A DNA stretch of 9,884 nt from Candidatus Omnitrophota bacterium (lineage in GTDB: Bacteria; Omnitrophota; Gorgyraeia; Duberdicusellales; 4484-171), in the NCBI GenBank assembly GCA_003644405.1, contig QNCE01000043.1, forward strand, positions 1-9,884. The letters are read 5' to 3'. Positions 5,429-9,884 of this stretch are shown in pieces; the first letter of the stretch is position 1, and every line of letters starts with the position of its first letter. Position numbers and translations under genes: made by a program. The notes under the pieces were generated by a model, which saw nothing but the letters and a program-made list of their open reading frames with translations, was not told where the DNA came from and made no database searches.

Positions 5429-6621
5429 TATTCTTTTCTTACTTCCCCAGCCTTAGTAATAGCTATCTTTGTGCCTATAGGACCAAGAATCTCAAATACA
5501 ATAGTAGTAGCTGCTATAGTATTTATCACTAATAAAGATAAATTTTTTCCTACTTCTCCTAGGGAAGAAAATTCTCTGGTAACTAAAATAGCTAATCCTA
5601 TAGCTACACCTGCTTGAGAAAGAATACCTAAACCTAGATATTTTCTAATCACTGCCTCTGCCCCACTTATTGTAGCTCCTAAAAAAGAACCTCCCACCAA
5701 CCCCAAAGTTCTACATACTATATAAACCACACCCAGAATCCCCATTACTGATAAAAGTCTAAGCTGAAGATGGGCACCTGCTACTACAAAGAATATAACG
5801 TAAATAGGAATGCTAATGCGATTGAGGATATCCATGGTTCTTCGGCTAAGAAATAGAAAAATATTAGAAAAGAACATCCCTAACACCAAATTAGTGAGAA
5901 TTAAATAAAAATGAAAATATTTAGCTAAACCAGTAACAATAAGAATTACTCCTAAACATACAGTAAGAAGCTCCGTCTCTTTCCCCAATCTCTTTGCTAA
6001 ATAGCCGAAAGTAACTCCAGCTATACCTCCTAACGATATTGCTCCTATTATTTCTACAAATGGTCCCTTTAGCAAGCCAAGAAAAGAAAAGTTTTGACCC
6101 GTAAGAAATACTTTAGCCAAGCTTGCAGCAAAAACATAAATAATAATAGCCAAACCATCATCTAAACCTACTACTGCATAAAGAGCGTTAGTAAGGGGAC
6201 CTTTTGCTTTATACTCTTGTAGCACTATCGCTGTACCTGCAGGAGCGGATGCAGGAGCCATTGCTCCAAAGATTAAAGCTATATAGAGCTTCCTTGTTAA
6301 AAGATAAACTCCTAAAGCTACTAATAAAAAGGCGCCAAATGACTCACTGAATATAATAGTAATTATACTTCTACCCATTTTCTTTAAAGTGGAAAGGCGA
6401 AGCTCATTACCGATCACGAATGCCACCAATGCTAGAGCCATGTCGTTAAATACTCCTAAGTTATTGAGGAGATTTAAGTTGAGGATGTTTAGAAAAGAAG
6501 GTCCTAAGATTAGCCCCCCTATTAAGTAACCAACAACTGCAGGGAACTTTACACGGTGGGATACTTTACCTCCCAAGAAACCAACAAGGAGAGCCAACCC
6601 AACAAAGAATAAAACATCCAT
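5428..6621 (-). CDS. Cation:proton antiporter (Na_H_Exchanger/CPA family), first of a tandem pair
   Basis: A 397-residue inner-membrane exchanger, clearly paralogous to the next gene. Shared landmarks are HRVKFPAVVGYLIGGLILGP (22-41), SFLNIL, the helix-break motif PASAPAGTAIVLQEYKAKGP (123-142), and GLDDGLAIIIYVF with D154-D155. The end GPIGTKIAITKAGEVRKE matches the other protein's GPLATKYALNKAGEIRK, so the pair probably arose by duplication. No cytosolic regulatory domain is attached. It starts 9 nt after the stop of the EIIA-like gene without a strong Shine-Dalgarno and overlaps the following gene by one base, so the four genes are very likely cotranscribed and translationally coupled. The two proteins could form a heterodimer, since CPA exchangers are dimers, or work as separate homodimers; sequence alone does not decide. 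Confidence 0.9.
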   Translation of the reverse strand: MDVLFFVGLALLVGFLGGKVSHRVKFPAVVGYLIGGLILGPSFLNILNLNLLNNLGVFNDMALALVAFVIGNELRLSTLKKMGRSIITIIFSESFGAFLLVALGVYLLTRKLYIALIFGAMAPASAPAGTAIVLQEYKAKGPLTNALYAVVGLDDGLAIIIYVFAASLAKVFLTGQNFSFLGLLKGPFVEIIGAISLGGIAGVTFGYLAKRLGKETELLTVCLGVILIVTGLAKYFHFYLILTNLVLGMFFSNIFLFLSRRTMDILNRISIPIYVIFFVVAGAHLQLRLLSVMGILGVVYIVCRTLGLVGGSFLGATISGAEAVIRKYLGLGILSQAGVAIGLAILVTREFSSLGEVGKNLSLLVINTIAATTIVFEILGPIGTKIAITKAGEVRKE

Positions 6622-6630
6622 TAATTAGGA

Positions 6631-7089
6631 TTATCTTTCAACCTTTTCGAACTCCTCTATAATCTCCTCAGGCGATTTGGCTTTAAGGAGACTTTCACGA
6701 AAAGTCTCTTTCTGAAGAAGGCGGGTAAGGTGAGCTAAAATTTTAAGATAATCATTTATTCCTTCCTCTTTAGGTGTACCCATCAAGAATATCAACTTTA
6801 CTGGCTTATTATCCAGAGCATTAAAGTCTATCCCTTCCCTAGAACGCCCAAAAGCAATGACAAAATTCTTTACATTATCACTACGGGCGTGAGGAATAGC
6901 AACTTGGCTACCAATAGCTGTAGTAGCCAGTGCTTCTCTATCAAAGATATCTTTAACGAAACTTTCAAAATCTATTATCTCAGGAGCATCTTTTATAAGG
7001 TTGGCTACCTCTTTTATCGCTTCTTCTTTAGTTTGCGCTTCTAAATTCATAATCATTCTTTCTTTTTTTAAAAAACTAGCCACTTTCAT
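6631..7089 (-). CDS. PTS EIIA type-2 (fructose/Ntr-like) domain protein, probably regulatory
   Basis: A 152-residue soluble single-domain EIIA of the fructose/mannitol/Ntr class. Seen: helix EEAIKEVANLI (22-32), REALATTAIGSQVAIPHARSDNV with the phospho-accepting H67 in the IPHA motif, then VKLIFLMGTPKEEGINDYLKILAHLTRLL (97-125), all standard for the family. Start: ATG 7089, 6 nt after AAGGAGGAG (7104-7096). A longer reading from 7116 would add nine residues and place the ribosome binding site inside the gene, so it is rejected. No sugar permease (EIIB/EIIC), HPr or EI gene lies in the window. The gene leads an operon with two antiporters and a PII-like protein, so it more probably modulates these by its phosphorylation state, as EIIA-Ntr does with K+ transport in enterobacteria. 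That role is inferred. Confidence 0.88.
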   Translation of the reverse strand: MKVASFLKKERMIMNLEAQTKEEAIKEVANLIKDAPEIIDFESFVKDIFDREALATTAIGSQVAIPHARSDNVKNFVIAFGRSREGIDFNALDNKPVKLIFLMGTPKEEGINDYLKILAHLTRLLQKETFRESLLKAKSPEEIIEEFEKVER

Positions 7090-7095
7090 ATTTGT

Positions 7096-7104
7096 CTCCT
7101 CCTT
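7096..7104 (-). promoter_or_regulatory. Ribosome binding site that fixes the EIIA start
   Basis: AAGGAGGAG lies 6 nt before ATG 7089. It is the strongest Shine-Dalgarno with good spacing in the window and excludes the upstream ATG at 7116. Confidence 0.85.
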
Positions 7105-7164
7105 TCTTGTAGGCAAAAACTCTCAAAACTCCAAAAGTTTGATGGAAAAAGAGAAAGTAAGATT

Positions 7165-7222
7165 TTTTTGTCAAATAAATTAAATAAATTTTATCTCTGA
7201 GAAACATTTTTGTCAAATAAAT
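7165..7222. repeat. Pair of 16-bp direct repeats in the EIIA operon promoter region
   Basis: TTTTTGTCAAATAAAT (plus strand) occurs at 7165-7180 and 7207-7222, exactly 42 bp apart (about four helical turns). Each copy carries TTGACA on the minus strand. Only the distal copy has a -10 at the right distance, so the proximal copy may be an operator for a dimeric regulator or a duplicated promoter fragment. Confidence 0.6.
7188..7216 (-). promoter_or_regulatory. Strong sigma-70-type promoter of the EIIA-antiporter-PII operon
   Basis: A perfect TTGACA (7216-7211), a 17-nt spacer and TAAAAT (7193-7188). The predicted start near 7181 gives a leader of about 90 nt before ATG 7089. The -35 lies 13 bp beyond the stop codon of the DUF89 gene. 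A second TTGACA (7174-7169) sits within the expected leader. Confidence 0.75.
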
Positions 7223-7229
7223 AGAGAAA

Positions 7230-8099
7230 TCACTTTAAAGAAATTTTCCTGTTATAGAAAAAAACAAAAGACCCTAAGGGAACTGATAAATATTTAGATA
7301 CAGGAGGACATTTAACTTGAAAAAGGTAAAAAGTGTCTTTTCTAGAAGTAAAAGACTCAAAATTACCCTGCCCTTTAGCAATAATTAAATCTGCCCTTTT
7401 ATACACCCTCTTAAAATTAGAAGAGGTTTTATCTAAAATAACTCCTGGATAGTCACAACCGGTAGAAATTACTTTAGCGAAGTTATCAATTCCTGCTTTA
7501 TAGGCATCACTTAACTGAGCATCATTAATAATAGGGGAGGAGCGAGTAGCATAAAATAAATTTAAAGAAGACCTAAACTCCTTTATCTCTTTTAAAAAAA
7601 TTCTATCAAAAAAAGTCTCTCCTACATTGTCCGCTAGAATTAATACTGTTTTTGATTTCCTTAATTTTTGCCTAAAAACTTTAAAGTGATTAATTTTGAA
7701 GTAAACTCCTCTGACCTTTCTTTTTAAAAGAACTAAATTAGGAAATTCTCCTCTTCCAAAATCAATAGCATTTCCTAGACAACTTAGTTTGGCAGAGAAA
7801 TAAAGCGGAAACCTATTTCTATCCACAAACGCTTCTAATTCCTTCACTATACTTTTTATGCTACACTCAATTTTATTTTTTTCCTTTTTTAAAGGATCTT
7901 TTATTTTTGAAATTTGAGAAAACCTTTTATAAATATATCTTCCAAAGACAACCGGAGGGTTATTAAAATCGTAGGTAAGCAATCTTTTGGTAATATCCCT
8001 TAAGAACTTCTCCTTTTTAGAAAGGGGGAGTTTGCAAAGATCACTTAAAAACTCTCCTTGTCTAAAGAAACAACTCACGCATAAAAAAGAAGTTTTCAT
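7230..8099 (-). CDS. DUF89 / ARMT1-like family protein (subfamily I, probable metal-dependent phosphatase)
   Basis: A 289-residue soluble protein of the DUF89 family, characterised members of which are Co2+/Ni2+/Mg2+-dependent phosphatases thought to remove harmful phosphometabolites. Seen: N-terminal C7-x2-C10 followed by FFRQ, typical of the microbial subfamily; ILADNVGETFFDRIFLKEI with D157-N158, E161 and D165; the loop SPIINDAQLSDAYKAGI with D193; STGCDYPGV at 212-220; and DLIIAKGQGNFESF (237-250). D157, N158 and D193 correspond to the expected metal ligands. Length is normal. The N-terminal half is Lys-rich and diverged. It lies alone between a nikR relic and the EIIA operon promoter. 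No Shine-Dalgarno is visible; TATAAT stands 8 nt before the ATG. Its physiological substrate is unknown. Confidence 0.85.
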   Translation of the reverse strand: MKTSFLCVSCFFRQGEFLSDLCKLPLSKKEKFLRDITKRLLTYDFNNPPVVFGRYIYKRFSQISKIKDPLKKEKNKIECSIKSIVKELEAFVDRNRFPLYFSAKLSCLGNAIDFGRGEFPNLVLLKRKVRGVYFKINHFKVFRQKLRKSKTVLILADNVGETFFDRIFLKEIKEFRSSLNLFYATRSSPIINDAQLSDAYKAGIDNFAKVISTGCDYPGVILDKTSSNFKRVYKRADLIIAKGQGNFESFTSRKDTFYLFQVKCPPVSKYLSVPLGSFVFFYNRKISLK

Positions 8100-8107
8100 C
8101 AGTAATT

Positions 8108-8136
8108 ATTATAAACTTACTCCTACTAATAATAGG
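8108..8136 (-). promoter_or_regulatory. TATAAT box with 15-bp palindrome upstream of the DUF89 gene
   Basis: A perfect TATAAT (8113-8108) lies 8 nt before the ATG. No recognisable -35 exists at 16-19 nt; instead a near-perfect palindrome, CCTACTAATAATAGG (8122-8136, one mismatched pair), overlaps that position. This suggests a regulator-controlled start with a nearly leaderless mRNA. Confidence 0.4.
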
Positions 8137-8178
8137 AATTGGCCACCTTAAGAAAGGAAAAACTCAAAAGTATTAAAT

Positions 8179-8268
8179 TTATCTTATTCCTGTAGTAGTT
8201 ATTGCTAATCTATCTAACTGCTCTAATAACTCTTTCTCTAAGGAAACGCCAAATCGTTTTATTTTCAC
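8179..8268 (-). pseudogene. nikR: nikR N-terminal remnant (ribbon-helix-helix), 29 codons
   Basis: From GTG 8268 the translation has KIKRFGVSLEKELLEQ followed by LDRLA, which closely matches the DNA-binding ribbon-helix-helix start of NikR nickel-responsive repressors (usual form KRFGVSL...LL..FD.L). It then turns into ITTTGIR and stops. NikR is normally about 130-150 residues. The rest of the RHH domain (GYxxRSEAIRDL) and the His/Cys nickel-binding domain are missing, and only 79 nt separate this stop from the next gene. The noncoding stretch 8100-8377 otherwise holds promoter-like boxes: a minus-strand TTGACA at 8315-8310 points towards this relic but has no good -10. It is most likely a decayed or truncated gene; a real micropeptide is less likely. 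Confidence 0.6.
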
Positions 8269-8336
8269 GGTATTAACTTTTCTATAAATGGTAACGTAAA
8301 AATAATTGTTGTCAATAAAAAATTACTAAAAAACTC

Positions 8337-8364
8337 TTGACAAAAAAGGGGGGTTATAAATAAT
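8337..8364 (+). promoter_or_regulatory. Candidate promoter of the small basic protein gene
   Basis: A perfect TTGACA (8337-8342), a 16-nt spacer containing a run of six G, and AATAAT (8359-8364, 5/6). The -10 ends 13 nt before the ATG at 8378, giving a leader of only about 7 nt and no Shine-Dalgarno. Confidence 0.55.
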
Positions 8365-8377
8365 CTTCTTAAGACTT

Positions 8378-8545
8378 ATGGGAAGACCCAAAAAAGAACT
8401 TAGAAAACTTCATCGCAAGAAGCTAAAAAAAGCTAAGGAGAAACTAAAAGCTTATCTCCGAGGGGAGATTTCTTATTCCGAGCTAACCCAACGAGCAAAA
8501 AGAATCTTGGAAAAGAGAAAAAAACAAGAGAAAAAACCAACTTAA
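8378..8545 (+). CDS. Small highly basic protein of unknown function (55 aa)
   Basis: ATG 8378 to TAA 8545 encodes 55 residues beginning MGRPKKELRKLHRKKLKKAK, then EKLKAYLRGEISYSELTQRA and a Lys/Arg-rich tail ending EKKPT. About 40% of residues are Lys or Arg. The GRPKK start resembles an AT-hook, and the rest is predicted as two helices joined by RGEISY. There is no signal peptide or membrane segment. I do not recognise the family; binding to DNA, RNA or ribosomes is an inference from charge. Support for a real gene: a perfect TTGACA upstream, an uninterrupted frame that ends exactly where the convergent cupin gene's stop begins, and a length-wide amphipathic pattern. It is an orphan between a nikR relic and the cupin gene. 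Confidence 0.65.
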   Translation: MGRPKKELRKLHRKKLKKAKEKLKAYLRGEISYSELTQRAKRILEKRKKQEKKPT

Positions 8546-8815
8546 TTAGCCAAAGTTATAGTGCTTCTTAACTCTCTTTTTTATATTCCACTTACACTTT
8601 AAACCTTGAGGAAATATAACTAGATTGCCCTTTTTTACAATTACTTTCCTACCCTCAGGAAGCTCCACCTCTACTTCTCCTTCTAAGAAGTAGCAAGTTT
8701 CCTTTTCATCATAGGACCAATCAAATACACTCTCTTCTTTCTCCCAAATTGGCCACTCCTTTACTCCTAACTCTTTCAACTCTTCAGCGCTAGGTATTCT
8801 TACCTCAATCTCCAT
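8546..8815 (-). CDS. Small cupin domain protein (Cupin_3 / DUF861 type)
   Basis: An 89-residue single-domain beta-barrel protein. Seen: the pattern W21PIWEKEESVFDWSYDE, then E39TCYFLEGEVEVELPEG (cupin motif 1 region), VIVKKGNLVIFPQGLKCKW (motif 2 region, 58-76) and a closing KKHYNFG. This layout is that of the DUF861 cupins related to EutQ and ureidoglycine aminohydrolase. The histidines of metal-binding cupins are largely replaced, with Cys41 and Glu39 nearby, so catalysis is doubtful and ligand sensing is as likely. A strong purine-rich site with six G lies 6 nt before the ATG. The gene starts 25 nt after the 3' end of the tRNA-Met gene with no terminator between, so it may share the tRNA promoter. 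Its stop directly abuts the stop of the convergent small gene. Confidence 0.8.
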   Translation of the reverse strand: MEIEVRIPSAEELKELGVKEWPIWEKEESVFDWSYDEKETCYFLEGEVEVELPEGRKVIVKKGNLVIFPQGLKCKWNIKKRVKKHYNFG

Positions 8816-8840
8816 CTTCTTCCCCCCTTCCTAAAAATAG

Positions 8841-8914
8841 TGGCGGGAAGCGGATTTGAACCGCTGACACAACGGGTATGAGCCGTTTGCTCTACCAAGC
8901 TGAGCTATCCCGCC
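8841..8914 (-). tRNA. tRNA-Met (anticodon CAU), probably elongator
   Basis: A full cloverleaf: acceptor GGCGGGA/TCCCGCC with discriminator A, D stem GCTC/GAGC, anticodon stem AACGG/CCGTT with loop CTCATAC, five-nt variable loop GTGTC, T stem AGCGG/CCGCT with loop TTCGAAT. The anticodon is CAT. The initiator hallmarks (C1-A72 mismatch, three G-C pairs next to the loop) are absent, so elongator Met is preferred; tRNA-Ile with lysidine-modified CAU cannot be fully excluded. CCA is not encoded (CTA follows the discriminator) and must be added by a nucleotidyltransferase. Position 38 is C instead of the usual A. Confidence 0.96.
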
Positions 8915-8925
8915 AGAGCAATTAA

Positions 8926-8954
8926 ATTTTAAAAACTATTCTTTAATAAGTCAA
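8926..8954 (-). promoter_or_regulatory. Promoter of the tRNA-Met gene (and possibly the cupin gene)
   Basis: TTGACT (8954-8949, 5/6), a 17-nt spacer and TAAAAT (8931-8926). Only 11 nt lie between the -10 and the tRNA, so the expected precursor has a 5' leader of about 5 nt. The -35 begins 1 nt after the stop of the alpha/beta hydrolase gene. Confidence 0.75.
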
Positions 8955-8955
8955 A

Positions 8956-9807
8956 CTATTTTTGATCTTTCAAATATTTCTCTATAAATCTTCTTACTGT
9001 AAAAGCATATTCCTTGTAGTGAAGAAAGACAGCCTCATTATGAGAACCATCTAAAACATAGAACTCCTTAGGAGGTAAAGCCTGTGCAAAAAGTCTCTCT
9101 CCATACTTAAAAGGGATTATCTCATCATCTTTACTATGGATAATCAACTTAGGAATAGTAACCTCCTTAATTTTAGAAAGAGCATCAAATCTCACTCCCA
9201 GAATATACTTCAAAAAGAATCGAGGAAGGAAAGGAAAAAGTTGTTTGCCCATATCTAAAGCAGAGGTAAAGGCGCTATCAGAAATAAGCAAACCATTTTT
9301 TACCTGGAAGGCTAAATTAATTGCTACATTAGCTCCGATAGATTTTCCATAAATTACTATCCTTTGAGGGGGAACTTCCTTTTCTTGGAGGAGATACTTA
9401 TAACTAGATAAAGCATCCTCATAGAGACCTCTCTCTGAAGGCTTTCCTTGGCTTCTTCCATACCCTCGATAGTCAAAAATAAAAACGCTAAGGCCAACAT
9501 TATGGAACATTTTTATTATATCAACTCTATGACTAATGTTGCCTGCGTTTCCATGACAAAACAGAAGTGTAGCTAAAGGCTTCTCCGCCTCAATGAACCA
9601 GGCATTTAATTTTACTCCGTCTCCAGTTAAAAGGTATATTTCTTGGTAATCCAATCCATCACTTTTAGGGGTAGTTATTATCTCAGAGGTAGGATAGTAA
9701 ATTCCTTTTTTTTCAAAGTATTTTACATATAGTAAGAAAAAAAGGGCTAGAAGGGAAAAAAGGATTAAGGCTTGGAAGATAAATTTTTGAAAAACGGTAG
9801 CTATCAC
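8956..9807 (-). CDS. Membrane-anchored alpha/beta hydrolase (BEM46/YfhR-like)
   Basis: A 283-residue serine hydrolase-fold protein with one N-terminal membrane helix (about 8-28), followed by YVKYFEKKGIYYPT, typical of the BEM46-like group. Motifs: oxyanion strand LLFCHGNAGN (81-90); FDYRGYGRSQGKPSERGLYEDA (111-132); nucleophile elbow YGKSIGAN with S156; acid-bearing IHSKDDEIIP with D228; and DGSHNEA with H256. The Ser-Asp-His triad is complete, so it is probably an active esterase, lipase or peptidase-like enzyme facing the outside or cytoplasmic membrane surface; the substrate is unknown. The start is GTG 9807, 3 nt after AGAGG, with an in-frame stop just upstream, so no longer form is possible. 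It is a single gene, with the tRNA promoter starting at its stop. Confidence 0.9.
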   Translation of the reverse strand: MIATVFQKFIFQALILFSLLALFFLLYVKYFEKKGIYYPTSEIITTPKSDGLDYQEIYLLTGDGVKLNAWFIEAEKPLATLLFCHGNAGNISHRVDIIKMFHNVGLSVFIFDYRGYGRSQGKPSERGLYEDALSSYKYLLQEKEVPPQRIVIYGKSIGANVAINLAFQVKNGLLISDSAFTSALDMGKQLFPFLPRFFLKYILGVRFDALSKIKEVTIPKLIIHSKDDEIIPFKYGERLFAQALPPKEFYVLDGSHNEAVFLHYKEYAFTVRRFIEKYLKDQK

Positions 9808-9821
9808 TATCCTCTACCTTT

Positions 9822-9849
9822 ATCTTAAACTTTATTTTTATATCTTCAA
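9822..9849 (-). promoter_or_regulatory. Possible promoter of the alpha/beta hydrolase gene
   Basis: TTGAAG (9849-9844), a 16-nt spacer and TAAGAT (9827-9822), each 4/6 to consensus, 14 nt before GTG 9807. The rest of 9808-9884 shows no gene. Weak evidence in AT-rich DNA. Confidence 0.3.
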
Positions 9850-9884
9850 GGAAAATATTGCTCACTCACTTAAAAAACTTTAAA

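Noticed and set aside
6631..7089. EIIA as part of a sugar-uptake PTS
   Set aside because: No EIIB, EIIC, HPr or EI gene is nearby, and the operon partners are ion antiporters.
7001..7183. Plus-strand open frame of 60 codons over the EIIA start and its leader
   Set aside because: Antisense to the EIIA N-terminus and the operon leader; hydrophobic low-complexity product without supporting signals.
8269..8336. Full promoter for the nikR relic at the minus-strand TTGACA (8315-8310)
   Set aside because: No acceptable -10 box lies at 15-19 nt; the only TATA-like hexamer is 23 nt away.

Overview
The window is AT-rich (about one third G+C by eye) bacterial chromosome. It has tight operons, one tRNA and no sign of a prophage, insertion sequence, CRISPR array or plasmid. 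The organism cannot be named from sequence alone. A HARP-type, RNA-free RNase P (known from Aquifex relatives, scattered other bacteria and many archaea), a tRNA gene without encoded CCA and the AT-rich genes suggest an uncultured or deep-branching anaerobic or thermophilic bacterial lineage; this is an inference.

Layout. Positions 1-932 (-) hold most of queA (tRNA queuosine synthesis), cut by the window edge. Divergent from it, 1045-1617 (+) encodes the HARP RNase P, whose five family aspartates are all in place. It converges on a two-gene (-) operon, 2563-3780 and 1619-2566, of CNNM/CorC-type membrane proteins with CBS domains. A promoter and a repeat-rich leader separate these from a four-gene (-) operon (7089 down to 3877): a PTS EIIA-like protein, two paralogous cation:proton antiporters and a PII-like protein, joined by overlaps or very short gaps. 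Upstream lie a DUF89-family phosphatase-like gene (7230-8099, -), a 29-codon relic of nikR, an orphan 55-residue very basic protein (8378-8545, +), a small cupin gene (8546-8815, -) directly downstream of a tRNA-Met(CAU) gene (8841-8914, -), and an alpha/beta hydrolase with an N-terminal membrane anchor (8956-9807, -).

Two themes stand out. The first is tRNA metabolism: queA and HARP are divergent, and a tRNA with a predicted leader of about 5 nt lies in the same window. The second is ion homeostasis: tandem CNNM transporters sit next to an antiporter pair flanked by two types of regulatory protein (EIIA-like and PII-like). The EIIA-antiporter-antiporter-PII operon is the best candidate for a little-described regulatory system. 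Several monocistronic genes (HARP, queA, DUF89, the small basic gene) have a -10-like box only 8-13 nt before the start codon and no Shine-Dalgarno sequence, which suggests leaderless mRNAs. The EIIA operon and the cupin gene have strong ribosome binding sites.
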